Program-made: the position numbers and the translations under genes
NCBI RefSeq assembly: GCF_020216025.1
Contig: NZ_JAIWNC010000034.1
Location: 39,330 to 103,329 of the forward strand
Direction: 5' to 3'
Length of the DNA: 64,000 nt
Origin: Jidongwangia harbinensis
GTDB taxonomy: Bacteria; Actinomycetota; Actinomycetes; Mycobacteriales; Micromonosporaceae
In this document: in pieces, positions 42,383 through 50,920 of the stretch
Layout of the letters: each line of letters opens with the position of its first letter
Position numbering within the stretch: position 1 is the first letter of the stretch
The notes under the pieces: model-generated
The model's input: only the letters and a program-made list of their open reading frames with translations
The model's database searches: none
What the model was told of the DNA's origin: nothing

Positions 42383-42874
42383 CTACTTCACCTCGCGGAG
42401 GCGGCCCGTCTCGACCTCGTACACGAAGCCGCGCACCGAGTCCTTCACCGGGATGAACGGGTCGGCGAGGATGCGCCGGACCGACTGCCGCACGTCCGCG
42501 TCGAGGTCGGGGAACGCCTCCGCGGCCCAGGCCGGCTTCACGCCCACCTCGGCCTCGATCGCCGCCTTGAACTCGTCGTCGGTGAAGGTGAGCATGCCGC
42601 AGCCGGTGTGGTGGATGAGGATGATCTCGGTGGTGCCGAGCAGCCGCTGGCTGATCGCCAGGCTGCGCAGCTGGTCGGCGGTGATCACGCCGCCGGCGTT
42701 GCGGATCACGTGTGCGTCGCCCTCGGCGAGGCCGAGCAGGCCGTACGGGTTGAGCCGGGCGTCCATGCAGGCGACCACGGCGACGTGCCGGGCGGGCGGG
42801 AGTGGCAGGTCGCCCTTGTCGAAGTCGGCGGCGTAGCGCTCGGCGTTGGCGAGCAGCTCATCGGTGACGCTCAT
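42383..42874 (-). CDS. Beta-class carbonic anhydrase
   Basis: A 163-residue enzyme interconverting CO2 and bicarbonate. The zinc ligands are Cys36 in VACMDARL (with the Asp38-Arg40 dyad), His89 and Cys92 in IHHTGCGM. Other signatures are DAHVIRNAGGVITADQLRSL and SQRLLGTTEIILI. The short length and this motif set match the mycobacterial Rv1284-like type, whose gene is often next to sulfur-assimilation genes. The ATG at 42874 fits. It is divergent from the sulfonate transporter operon, with a candidate Rrf2-type operator between them. Confidence 0.93.
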   Translation of the reverse strand: MSVTDELLANAERYAADFDKGDLPLPPARHVAVVACMDARLNPYGLLGLAEGDAHVIRNAGGVITADQLRSLAISQRLLGTTEIILIHHTGCGMLTFTDDEFKAAIEAEVGVKPAWAAEAFPDLDADVRQSVRRILADPFIPVKDSVRGFVYEVETGRLREVK

Positions 42875-42912
42875 GGTGCCTCGCTCCTTCGGTTCAGTAG
42901 CCGGGAACACAG

Positions 42913-42943
42913 TTGCAATATACCTAGTAAGGCGATAGGAAAT
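42913..42943 (+). promoter_or_regulatory. Promoter with Rrf2/CymR-like operator, sulfonate operon
   Basis: TTGCAA (42913-42918) and TAGGAA (42936-42941) are separated by 17 bases, a fair -35/-10 pair. The palindrome-like ATACCTA-N9-TAGGAAAT (42920-42943) covers the spacer and -10. On the other strand it reads ATTTCCTA...TAGGTAT, resembling operators of Rrf2-family cysteine regulators such as CymR. It is far richer in A/T than its surroundings. It lies 46 bases before the carbonic anhydrase start and 126 before the transporter start, so both directions could be controlled. Confidence 0.5.
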
Positions 42944-43068
42944 ACAGGTGTTGCCGGCCTGGGTGGTGGCTCCTGACCCGAGCCCCGGCCGCTGATGTCG
43001 TCGTCCCGTACCGCCGATCTCGTCGCCCGACCGGTGACGGGCCGGCGCGCGCCCTCCTGGAGCCAGAC

Positions 43069-43944
43069 TTGTCCACCTCGGTAACCACCGCGACGGCACC
43101 GCCCGCCGCCGAACCGTCGATCGGCGGGCCGCCGGCGGGCCGCCGGGCGCCCGCGCCGCGCGGCGGACGACGGCGCCGGATCCTGTTGCGCCTGCTCGCC
43201 CTGGCGGTCCTGTACGCCCTGTGGGAGGTGGCCGCCCGGGTCACCCGCAACCCCACGTTCATCCCGCCCCCGTCCGCGGTGTGGCACCAGCTCGTCGAGA
43301 CGTCCAGCACGCACGACGGCCGCCGCGGCTACAGCGGCCACCTGCTGATCGAGCACCTCGGCGTGAGCCTGCGCCGGATCCTGGTCGGTTCCGCGATCGG
43401 GATCGGCGCCGGCCTGGTGCTCGGGGTGGTGATGGGCTCGGTCGCCTGGATCCGGGTGGTCGTCGAGCCGGTCGTCACGTTCATCCGGGCGCTGCCGCCG
43501 CTGGCGTACTTCAGCCTGTTCATCATCTGGTTCGGCATCGACGAGACGCCGAAGATCTGGCTGCTGTCGATCGCCGCCATGCCGCCGGTCGCGGTGGCCG
43601 CCGCGGCAGCCGTCTACTCCGCGCCGACCGCGCTGGTCGAGGCCGCCCGGGCACTGGGCGCCGGCCGCCGGCAGGTGATCCGGGACGTGGTGCTGCCCAG
43701 TGCGCTGCCGGAGATCTTCACCGGCATCCGGCTCGCCGTCGGGGTGGCGTACTCGTCGGTGGTCGCCGCCGAGACCATCAACGGCGTGCCGGGCATCGGC
43801 GGCATGATCCGCGACGCCCAGCGCTACTCGCAGACCGACGTCGTCGTGCTCGGCCTGTTCGCCATCGGCCTCTCCGGCCTGCTCATCGACGCCCTGCTGC
43901 GGACGGCCGAGAACCGGCTGATCCCGTGGCGGGGCCGTGCCTAG
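43069..43944 (+). CDS. Aliphatic sulfonate/taurine-type ABC transporter permease
   Basis: A 291-residue permease. A Pro/Ala/Arg-rich leader of 40 residues is followed by about six helices (LLALAVLYALWEVAARV, RILVGSAIGIGAGLVLGVVM, TFIRALPPLAYFSLFIIWFG). The EAA loop EAARALGAGRRQVIRDVVLP is characteristic of the SsuC/TauC/NrtB family. Its neighbours (binding protein, ATPase, TauD-like dioxygenase) point to sulfonates rather than nitrate. The start is TTG at 43069, with GGAG nine bases upstream. It is the first gene of a seven-gene plus-strand operon that ends at 50048. Confidence 0.9.
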   Translation: MSTSVTTATAPPAAEPSIGGPPAGRRAPAPRGGRRRRILLRLLALAVLYALWEVAARVTRNPTFIPPPSAVWHQLVETSSTHDGRRGYSGHLLIEHLGVSLRRILVGSAIGIGAGLVLGVVMGSVAWIRVVVEPVVTFIRALPPLAYFSLFIIWFGIDETPKIWLLSIAAMPPVAVAAAAAVYSAPTALVEAARALGAGRRQVIRDVVLPSALPEIFTGIRLAVGVAYSSVVAAETINGVPGIGGMIRDAQRYSQTDVVVLGLFAIGLSGLLIDALLRTAENRLIPWRGRA

Positions 43945-43956
43945 ACAAGGAATCCC

Positions 43957-44988
43957 GTGCGAAAGTCTCTTACCCTGCTCCTCGCCGGACTGCTCGCCGC
44001 CACCACCGCGGCCTGCGGGAACGGTGCCGCCAGCGGTGCCGACCCGGCCGACCGCAAGTCCATCCGGCTGGCCTACCAGGCCTTCCCGAGCGGCGACCTG
44101 ATCGTCAAGAACCAGGGTCTGCTGGAGAAGGCGCTGCCGGACTACGAGATCACCTGGACCAAGTTCGACTCCGGCGCCAGCATCAACACCGCGTTCGTGG
44201 CCGGCAGCGTGGACATCGCCGCGATCGGGTCCAGCCCGGTCGCCCGCGGGCTGTCCGCTCCGCTGAACATTCCGTACCAGGTCGCCTTCGTGCTGGACGT
44301 GGCCGGGGACAACGAGGCGCTGGTGGCCCGCAACGGATCCGGCGTCACCGACGTCGCCGGCCTGCGCGGCAAGAAGGTGGCCACGCCGTTCGCCTCGACC
44401 GCGCACTACAGCCTGCTCGCCGCGCTGAACCGGGCCGGCGTCAAGGAATCCGAACTGACCATTGTGGACCTGGAGCCGCAGGACATCCTGGCCGCGTGGA
44501 CCCGCGGCGACCTGGACGCCGCGTACTCCTGGCTGCCCTCGCTGGACGAGCTGAAGAAGACCGGCAAGGTGCTGGTCACCAGCCGGGAACTCGCCACCGC
44601 CGGCAAACCGACACTGGACCTGGGCGTGGTGTCCACCGCGTTCATCCAGGCCCACCCGGAGGCGGTGGACGCCTGGCGCAAGGTGGAGGCGCAGGCGCTC
44701 GACCTGATCGCCACGGACCCGGCCGCCGCCGCCGAGGCGGTCGGCAAGGAACTGAACCTGAGCACCGCCGAGGCGCAGAAGCAGCTCAGCCAGGGCGTGT
44801 TCCTCAAGCCCGCGGACCTCTCCTCCGACGAGTGGCTGGGCACCGAGGCGAAGGTCGGCAAGCTGGCCGACAACCTGCTCAGTGCGGCCCAGTTCCTGAA
44901 GGACCAGCAGAAGATCGACGCGGTACCGGACCTGGCCACCGTGCAGAAGGCGGTCTACGTGAAGGGCCTGCCGGATGTCCTCGCCTGA
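43957..44988 (+). CDS. Sulfonate/taurine-type substrate-binding lipoprotein
   Basis: A 343-residue binding protein with a lipoprotein signal (MRKSLTLLLAGLLAATTAAC, Cys20). The mature domain has SIRLAYQAFPSGDLIVKNQG, WTKFDSGASINTAFVAGSVD and IAAIGSSPVARGL, followed by LRGKKVATPFASTAHYSLL, typical of the TauA/SsuA type. EPQDILAAWTRGDLDAAYSW lines the ligand cleft. It delivers an organosulfonate to the adjacent permease; taurine is a reasonable guess from the TauD neighbour. The GTG at 43957 has AAGG six bases upstream. Confidence 0.91.
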   Translation: MRKSLTLLLAGLLAATTAACGNGAASGADPADRKSIRLAYQAFPSGDLIVKNQGLLEKALPDYEITWTKFDSGASINTAFVAGSVDIAAIGSSPVARGLSAPLNIPYQVAFVLDVAGDNEALVARNGSGVTDVAGLRGKKVATPFASTAHYSLLAALNRAGVKESELTIVDLEPQDILAAWTRGDLDAAYSWLPSLDELKKTGKVLVTSRELATAGKPTLDLGVVSTAFIQAHPEAVDAWRKVEAQALDLIATDPAAAAEAVGKELNLSTAEAQKQLSQGVFLKPADLSSDEWLGTEAKVGKLADNLLSAAQFLKDQQKIDAVPDLATVQKAVYVKGLPDVLA

Positions 44989-45748
44989 CGCGATCACGCT
45001 GACCGGCGTCGAGCACGCGTACGGCGACGTCACCGCGGTGGGGCCGATCGACCTCACCGTCCCGGAGGGCGAGTTCCTGGTGCTGGTCGGCGCGTCCGGC
45101 TGCGGCAAGAGCACGCTGCTGCGGCTGATCGCCGGGTTCGAGCAGCCGACCACCGGCACCGTGCGTACCGGAGACACGGCGCCGGTACCCGGGCGCGGTG
45201 CCGGCATGGTGTTCCAGCAGCCCCGGCTGCTGCCCTGGAAGACCGTCGGCGGCAACGTCGAGCTGGGCCTCGGCTACGCCGGCGTGGCCGACCGGCGGGA
45301 GCGGGTGGAGGAACTGCTCGCCGGCGTCGGGCTGCCGGGCGTGTCGAAGCGGCGCACCTGGCAGATCTCCGGCGGCCAGCAGCAGCGGGTCGCCATCGCC
45401 CGGGCCCTCGCGGTGGACAACCCGCTGCTGCTGCTCGACGAACCGTTCGCGGCGCTGGACGCGCTCACCCGGGAACGGCTGCAGGAGGACCTGCGCCGGG
45501 TCAGCGCGGCCACCGGCCGTACCTCCGTCTTCGTCACCCACAGCGTCGACGAGGCCGTGTTCCTGGGCAGCCGGGTGGTGGTGCTCACCGCCCGGCCCGG
45601 CCGGATCGCCCTCGATCTGCGGATCGACCTGCCGCGCAGCGGCATCACCCCGGACGAACTGCGCGGCCGGCCGGAGTACGCCGCGCTGCGCTCGGAGATC
45701 GGCCACGCCGTCCGCGCGGCCGCCCACCTGGAAGGGAGCCCCACATGA
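44975..45748 (+). CDS. Sulfonate/taurine-type ABC transporter ATPase
   Basis: A 257-residue ATPase. Walker A GASGCGKSTLLRLIAG, Q-loop FQQPRLLPWKTV, signature ISGGQQQRVAIARAL, Walker B LLLLDEPFAALDALTRE and H-loop VFVTHSVDEAVFLG are all in the SsuB/TauB form. It overlaps the binding-protein gene by 14 bases and the dioxygenase gene by four bases. It drives import through the permease encoded at the start of the operon. Confidence 0.94.
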   Translation: MSSPDAITLTGVEHAYGDVTAVGPIDLTVPEGEFLVLVGASGCGKSTLLRLIAGFEQPTTGTVRTGDTAPVPGRGAGMVFQQPRLLPWKTVGGNVELGLGYAGVADRRERVEELLAGVGLPGVSKRRTWQISGGQQQRVAIARALAVDNPLLLLDEPFAALDALTRERLQEDLRRVSAATGRTSVFVTHSVDEAVFLGSRVVVLTARPGRIALDLRIDLPRSGITPDELRGRPEYAALRSEIGHAVRAAAHLEGSPT

Positions 45749-46611
45749 CCGCCGCACTCGTCCGGCTGGAGCTGGAACCGCTCGGCCCGCACTTCGGCGC
45801 CGTGGTGCACGGCCTGGACCTGGCCGCCGCCTCCGACGACGACCTGGTGGCGCTGCGGGCCGCGCTGGTCGACCGCAAGGTGCTGTTCGTGCGCGACCAG
45901 CGCCTGGACGACGACGGCCAGGTGGAGCTGGGCCGGCGCCTCGGCGAACTGACCGCCTCGCACCCGGTGGTGGGCGGCGTCGACGAGGCCCACCCCGAGG
46001 TGTACGCGCTGGACAGCGCGGACAACGGCTTCGCCGACGTGTGGCACACCGACGTGACGTTCATGAAGCGCCCGCCGCTCGGCTCGATCCTGCGCGCGGT
46101 GACCCTGCCGCCGACCGGTGGCGACACCAACTGGGCGGACGCGCAACTCGCCTACGACTCGCTCGCGCCCGGGGTGCAGCGGCTGGTGGACGGACTGACC
46201 GCGGTGCACGACGGCACCCGCGAGTTCGGCTACTACCTGGCCCAGCGGCGCGGCGGCAAGGGCAACGTCTGGGACGGCGAGACGGTCACCCGGCTGGATC
46301 CGGTGGAGCATCCGGTGATCCGGGTGCATCCGGAGACCGGGCGCAAGGGCATCTTCGTCAACCCGGGTTTCACCTCGCACATCGTGGGCGTGTCCGAGTT
46401 CGAGAGCCGGGCCCTCCTCGACCTGCTCTACGCCCACCTGACCAAGCCGGAGCACATCGTCCGGCACCGCTGGCGGGCCGGCGACGTGGCGCTCTGGGAC
46501 AACCGCAGCACCGCGCACTACGCGAACCGCGACTACGGCACCGAGCGGCGCGTCATGCACCGCATCACGTTACGCGGCGACGTACCGCGAGGCCCGCAAC
46601 CGGTCCGATGA
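45745..46611 (+). CDS. TauD/TfdA-family 2-oxoglutarate-dependent dioxygenase
   Basis: A 288-residue Fe(II)/2-oxoglutarate oxygenase. The iron ligands are His101 and Asp103 (VWHTDVTFM) and His258 (RSTAHYANRDY), and the 2-oxoglutarate arginine is within GTERRVMHRITL. The start VRLELEPLGPHFGAVVHGLDL matches TauD and alkylsulfatase relatives. In TauD the product is sulfite plus an aldehyde from taurine. Here the transporter genes immediately upstream support a sulfonate or sulfate-ester substrate, but TfdA-like substrates are not excluded. Overlaps at both ends are four bases. Confidence 0.92.
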   Translation: MTAALVRLELEPLGPHFGAVVHGLDLAAASDDDLVALRAALVDRKVLFVRDQRLDDDGQVELGRRLGELTASHPVVGGVDEAHPEVYALDSADNGFADVWHTDVTFMKRPPLGSILRAVTLPPTGGDTNWADAQLAYDSLAPGVQRLVDGLTAVHDGTREFGYYLAQRRGGKGNVWDGETVTRLDPVEHPVIRVHPETGRKGIFVNPGFTSHIVGVSEFESRALLDLLYAHLTKPEHIVRHRWRAGDVALWDNRSTAHYANRDYGTERRVMHRITLRGDVPRGPQPVR

Positions 46612-47669
46612 GCCTCCGGCTCGCCGTCGCGCTCGACCGGCACGGCTGGCATCCGGCCGCGCCGGGCGACGCCGCGGCGGCCTTCACCGCCGCGCATTGG
46701 TCCGGCCCGGTCCGTGCGGCGGACGCCGCCGGGCTGGACTTCGTCACCGTCGAGGACACGTTCGGGCCGCCGGAGACCGGCCCGGCACGTCCGGACGCGG
46801 TACTGGTCGCGGCCCGGCTGGCGCCGCTCACCCGGCACGTCGGGTTGGTGCCGGTCGCCACCACCACGCACACCGAGCCGTTCCACCTGTCCACCGCGCT
46901 GGCCACCCTGGACTACCTCACCGGCGGACGGGCCGGCTGGCAGGTCCGGGTGTCCGGCCGGCCGGAGGAGGCGGCGCTGCTGGGTCGGCGTGCGCCGTTG
47001 CCGGCGTCCGAGCTGCTCGCCGAGGCGGCGGACGCGGTCGAGGTGGTCCGTCGGCTCTGGGACAGCTGGCAGGACGACGCGGTGATCCGGGACGTGGCGA
47101 CCGGCCGGTACCTCGACCGGGACCGCGTGCACTACGTGGACTTCGCCGGCCGGTACTTCAGCGTCAAGGGCCCGTCGATCGTGCCGCGCCCGCCGCAGGG
47201 CCAGCCGGTGGTGACCGCGCTGGCGCACACCCCGTCGGTGTACGAGTTCGCCGCCCGCACCGCCGACGTGGTGTTCGTGACGCCGGCCGAGGGCACGGTG
47301 GCCGAGGTGGTCGGCGCGGTGCGCGCGGCCGAGGCGGCGGCCGGCCGCACCGGATCGCCGCTGCGGATCTTCGCGGACCTGGTGGTGTCGGACCGGCCGG
47401 ACCTCGGGCCGCTCGACTCGGACGCCACGGTGGTCATCGGACCGCCGGAGGAACTGGCCGATCTGCTGGAGCGCTGGCGGGGCCGGGGGATCGAGGGCTT
47501 CCGCCTGCGCCCGGCCGCGTTGCCCGGTGACCTGGAGGCGATCACCCGGCGGTTGGTGCCGATGCTGCGGGCGCGTGGGCTGTTCGCACCGCGTGCCGGG
47601 CGCCTGCGGGACCGGCTCGGACTGCCGCCGGCCCGGAACCGGTACGCGGAGGGAGCCGTCGTTGCCTAA
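46608..47669 (+). CDS. Luciferase-like (LLM) flavin-dependent monooxygenase
   Basis: A 353-residue TIM-barrel flavoenzyme of the bacterial luciferase family. It starts MSLRLAVALDRHGWHPAAPG. DFVTVEDTFGPPETGPARPD, VGLVPVATTTHTEPFHLSTA and LDYLTGGRAGWQVRVSG are the family strands, the last resembling the NtaA/SnaA subgroup motif. RYFSVKGPSIVPRPPQGQPV precedes the second half of the barrel. It needs reduced FMN from a separate reductase, not encoded here. In this operon it probably oxidises an organosulfur compound (inference). The ATG overlaps the tauD-like stop (ATGA). Confidence 0.88.
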   Translation: MSLRLAVALDRHGWHPAAPGDAAAAFTAAHWSGPVRAADAAGLDFVTVEDTFGPPETGPARPDAVLVAARLAPLTRHVGLVPVATTTHTEPFHLSTALATLDYLTGGRAGWQVRVSGRPEEAALLGRRAPLPASELLAEAADAVEVVRRLWDSWQDDAVIRDVATGRYLDRDRVHYVDFAGRYFSVKGPSIVPRPPQGQPVVTALAHTPSVYEFAARTADVVFVTPAEGTVAEVVGAVRAAEAAAGRTGSPLRIFADLVVSDRPDLGPLDSDATVVIGPPEELADLLERWRGRGIEGFRLRPAALPGDLEAITRRLVPMLRARGLFAPRAGRLRDRLGLPPARNRYAEGAVVA

Positions 47670-48927
47670 GCAGGTCATCCTCGGAGCGCACTTCCCGGGC
47701 GTGAACAACACCACCGTGTGGAGCGATCCGCGGGCCGGCAGCCAGATCGAGTTCGCGTCGTTCGCGCACCTGGCCCGCACCGCGGAACGGGGGCGGTTCG
47801 ACTTCTTCTTCCTCGCCGAGGGACTCCGGCTGCGGGAGCAACGCGGGCTGATCCACGACCTCGACGTGGTCGGGCGCCCGGACACCCTCACCGTGCTCGC
47901 CGGACTGGCCGCGGTCACCGAGCGGCTCGGCCTGGCCGGCACGCTGAACGCGACGTTCCACGAACCGTACGAGCTCGCCCGGCAACTGGCCACGCTGGAC
48001 CACCTGTCCGGCGGCCGGGCGGCGTGGAACGTGGTGACCTCGTCCGGGGCGTTCTTCGGGGCGAACTTCCGTCGCGGCGGTTTCCTCGAGCACCGCCTGC
48101 GGTACGAGCGGGCCGGCGAGTTCATCCGTACCGCCAAGCGGTTGTGGGACACCGACGGTGGCGACTTCGCGGTCCGCGGCGCGCAGTTCGACATCGCCGG
48201 CCGGTTCGGCGTGCCGCGCAGCCCGCAGGGGCACCCGGTGATCTTCCAGGCCGGCGACTCCGAGGGCGGCCGGGAGCTGGCCGCCGCCGAGGCCGACGCG
48301 GTCTTCTCCCGGCACCACGAGATCGAGGACGCGCGGGCGTTCTACCGCGACGTCAAGGGCCGCCTGCGCCGGTACGGCCGGAACCCGGACGACCTCAAGA
48401 TCATCCCGGGGGTTTCGTTCGTGCTCGGCGACTCGGACGCCGACGCCCGGGAGAAGGCGCACCACATCCGCCGCCAGCAGGTCAGCCCGCAGACCGCGAT
48501 CCTGCTGCTGGAGCAGGTGTGGAACCGGGACCTGTCCGGCTACGACCCGGACGGTCCGCTGCCCGCCGTCGACCCGGACGTCTCGGACCACACCGTCGTG
48601 CAGGGCCGGGCCGGCCAGTACCCGGACCGGCTGGCCACCGCGCGGGAGTGGCGCGAGCGGGCCGAGCAGAAGAACCTGAGCATCCGCGAGCTCGTCATCG
48701 AGACCACCGGCCGGCAGTCGTTCGTCGGCACCCCGCAGAGCGTCGCCGCCGAACTCGACCGGTACGTGCAGACCGGCGCCTGCGACGGTTTCATCCTGGT
48801 ACCGCACCTCACGCCCACCGGGCTGGACGAGTTCGTCGACACCGTCGTGCCGCTGCTCCAGGAACGCGGCGTCCTCCGCTCCGAGTACCGGACCACCACG
48901 TTGCGCGGACACCTGGGAGTGAGTTAG
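47662..48927 (+). CDS. NtaA/SnaA/DszA-family FMN-dependent monooxygenase
   Basis: A 421-residue flavin monooxygenase. Signatures of the nitrilotriacetate/DszA subgroup are ILGAHFPGVNNTTVW, AERGRFDFFFLAEGLRLREQ, LDHLSGGRAAWNVVTSS and RYERAGEFIRTAKRLWD. GHPVIFQAGDSEGGRELAA and SFVGTPQSVAAELDRYV follow. DszA and SfnG relatives cleave C-S bonds of sulfones; NtaA relatives cleave C-N bonds. The sulfur context favours the former. The start is TTG at 47662 with GAGGGAG seven bases upstream, overlapping the previous gene by 8 bases. Confidence 0.9.
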   Translation: MPKQVILGAHFPGVNNTTVWSDPRAGSQIEFASFAHLARTAERGRFDFFFLAEGLRLREQRGLIHDLDVVGRPDTLTVLAGLAAVTERLGLAGTLNATFHEPYELARQLATLDHLSGGRAAWNVVTSSGAFFGANFRRGGFLEHRLRYERAGEFIRTAKRLWDTDGGDFAVRGAQFDIAGRFGVPRSPQGHPVIFQAGDSEGGRELAAAEADAVFSRHHEIEDARAFYRDVKGRLRRYGRNPDDLKIIPGVSFVLGDSDADAREKAHHIRRQQVSPQTAILLLEQVWNRDLSGYDPDGPLPAVDPDVSDHTVVQGRAGQYPDRLATAREWRERAEQKNLSIRELVIETTGRQSFVGTPQSVAAELDRYVQTGACDGFILVPHLTPTGLDEFVDTVVPLLQERGVLRSEYRTTTLRGHLGVS

Positions 48928-48929
48928 CC

Positions 48930-50048
48930 ATGGCCGTACCCCTGTCTGTTCTGGACCTCGCGCCGCTGGTGTCCGGCAGCGACCTCACCGACGCCCTGCG
49001 GCGCAGCGTCGACCTCGCGCAACAGGCCGAGCAGTTCGGGTACGAGCGGTACTGGGTGGCCGAACACCACTTCACGCCGGGCGTGGCCAGCTCACAGCCG
49101 GCCCTGCTGCTCGGCCAGCTCGCCGCGCACACCCGCCGGATCCGGCTCGGTTCCGGTGCGGTGCAGACCGGCCACCAGACCGCCCTGTCCATCGTGGAGC
49201 AGTTCGGCCTGCTCGACGCGCTCTACCCCGGCCGGTTCGACCTCGGGCTGGGCCGGTCCGGGCAGCGGCGCCGGGAGGCGTTGCAGGAAGGTACGCCGCC
49301 GCCGGAGCCGGGATGCGAACACACCGTGGACGGCCTGCTGATCCCGGCGCCGTTCTCGTTCGCGCCGCTGCTGACGTCCCGCCGGTCGGCGCTCTTCGCC
49401 CGGCTGCTGCACCAGCCGGGCGCGGAGCCCGCCGACTTCGCCGACGTGCTGAACGAGATCCAGGCCCTGCTCGCCGGTCCGGTCATGGACGAGGACGGCA
49501 ACGAGGCGCTGGCCGTGCCGGGGGAGGGCGCGGACCTGCAGATCTGGATCCTGGGCAGCAGCGCCGGGCAGAGTGCCCGGGTGGCCGGGGAGCGTGGGCT
49601 GCCGTTCGCGGCGAACTACCACGTCGCCCCCGCCCGGGTGCTGGAGGCGGTCGAGGCGTACCGCCGGGCCTTCCGCCCGTCGGACACGCTCACCCGGCCG
49701 CGGGTGATGGTGTCCGCCGACGTCGTGGTCGCCGACGACGACGAGACGGCCCGGCGTCTGGCGGCGCCGTACGGCCTGTGGGTGCGCAGCATCCGGACCG
49801 GCGCGGGGGCGATCCCGTTCCCCACCGAGGCGGAGGCGCTCGCCCACCGGTGGACCGAGGCGGAACGCGCGCTCGTCGCCGACCGGATCGCCACCCAGTT
49901 CGTCGGCTCGCCGCACCGGGTGGCCGAGCGGCTGCGCACGCTGCAACGGGTCACCGGCGCGGACGAACTGCTGATCACCACGATCACCCACGGGCACGCC
50001 GACCGGGTCCGGTCGTTCGAACTGCTCGCCAAGGCGTGGTCCGGCTGA
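48930..50048 (+). CDS. LLM-class flavin-dependent oxidoreductase
   Basis: A 372-residue luciferase-like protein of the MsnO8/YhbW type. Motifs: PLSVLDLAPLVSGSDLTDAL, GYERYWVAEHHFTPGVASSQ, RIRLGSGAVQTGHQTALSIV and YPGRFDLGLGRSGQRRREAL. LQIWILGSSAGQSARVAGER and LPFAANYHVAPARVLEAVEA belong to the second half of the barrel. The substrate is unknown; it is the third flavin monooxygenase in a row and the last gene of the transporter operon. GGGAGTGAG precedes the ATG at 48930. It converges on the GST-like gene with a 6-base gap. Confidence 0.9.
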   Translation: MAVPLSVLDLAPLVSGSDLTDALRRSVDLAQQAEQFGYERYWVAEHHFTPGVASSQPALLLGQLAAHTRRIRLGSGAVQTGHQTALSIVEQFGLLDALYPGRFDLGLGRSGQRRREALQEGTPPPEPGCEHTVDGLLIPAPFSFAPLLTSRRSALFARLLHQPGAEPADFADVLNEIQALLAGPVMDEDGNEALAVPGEGADLQIWILGSSAGQSARVAGERGLPFAANYHVAPARVLEAVEAYRRAFRPSDTLTRPRVMVSADVVVADDDETARRLAAPYGLWVRSIRTGAGAIPFPTEAEALAHRWTEAERALVADRIATQFVGSPHRVAERLRTLQRVTGADELLITTITHGHADRVRSFELLAKAWSG

Positions 50049-50054
50049 CCCCGC

Positions 50055-50909
50055 TCAGCGGTCGGCCGGCGTCGTCCAGTCCGGGATCCGCGCACCCGAG
50101 CGGGCGAACGCGCCGAAGTCGGTGGTCGACCGGAACGCCGGCAGCGCGTACAGGTCCCGCGCGTACCGCCACAGGTGCGGAAAGACATGCAGACCCGGAT
50201 TCACCGTACGGGCGGCGTTGACCCCGACGTCGTAACGCACCAGGCGGACCCACAGCCGCACGTCGGCCAGGGTCAGCGCGTCGCCCAGCAGGTACCGTGA
50301 CCGCGCCAGCCGGCCGTCGAGCAACTCGAACGCCTCCAGCAGCGCCGGGTGGTCGGTGCTCTGGTTCACCGCCGGCCCGATCCAGCCGTCCAACTCCTCG
50401 ATCCGCTCCCGCAACGGCTCCGGGTACAGGTCCACCACCGGCCGGGCCAGGTGCCGGAACCGGCTGGCCAGGTCGACCTCGATGCCCGGGGCGTCGTTGC
50501 TCACCAACCGGGAGTGGAACCGGTCCCACAACGCCGGTACCGCCACGTGGCCGTCGAAGTCCTCCTCGGTCGCCTCGTACGCCTCCCGCAGCAGGGTGAA
50601 CCCGTTCACCGGATCCGGCCCGGTCGCCGCCCGGAACGCCCAGCCGCGGCCGTCCCGCTCGCCGTCGACGTACGACATGGTCACCAGGTCCTGCAGTCCG
50701 GCCAGTTCGCGGGTGATGGCGACGCGGTGCGACCAGGCACAGAACCGGCCGCCGTAGACGTGGTAGCGGAACGGCCGGGCGGTGAACGCGCCGTCCTCGG
50801 TGAGCCGGCCGGTGAACCGCACCAGCGGGGGTCGTCCCGGGTGGTATTCGCCGTGGACGGCGACGTCGACGGGAGAGGCGAGCCGGGTGGCGGGGGACAG
50901 GCGCAGCAT
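50055..50909 (-). CDS. Xi-class glutathione-transferase-like reductase
   Basis: A 284-residue protein of the glutathionyl-hydroquinone reductase family. The active-site Cys57 lies in YGGRFCAWSHRVAITREL (usually CPWAHR). The helical C-terminal domain has LLEAFELLDGRLARSRYLLG and DALTLADVRLWVRLVRYDV, then NPGLHVFPHLWRYARDLYAL. Actinobacteria use mycothiol rather than glutathione, so the physiological thiol may differ; reduction of thiol-conjugated quinones is the known reaction. The ATG at 50909 has GGGAGG upstream. It lies 11 bases after the desulfurase-like gene stop, so the two are probably one transcript. Confidence 0.88.
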   Translation of the reverse strand: MLRLSPATRLASPVDVAVHGEYHPGRPPLVRFTGRLTEDGAFTARPFRYHVYGGRFCAWSHRVAITRELAGLQDLVTMSYVDGERDGRGWAFRAATGPDPVNGFTLLREAYEATEEDFDGHVAVPALWDRFHSRLVSNDAPGIEVDLASRFRHLARPVVDLYPEPLRERIEELDGWIGPAVNQSTDHPALLEAFELLDGRLARSRYLLGDALTLADVRLWVRLVRYDVGVNAARTVNPGLHVFPHLWRYARDLYALPAFRSTTDFGAFARSGARIPDWTTPADR

Positions 50910-50920
50910 GGTGATCCTCC

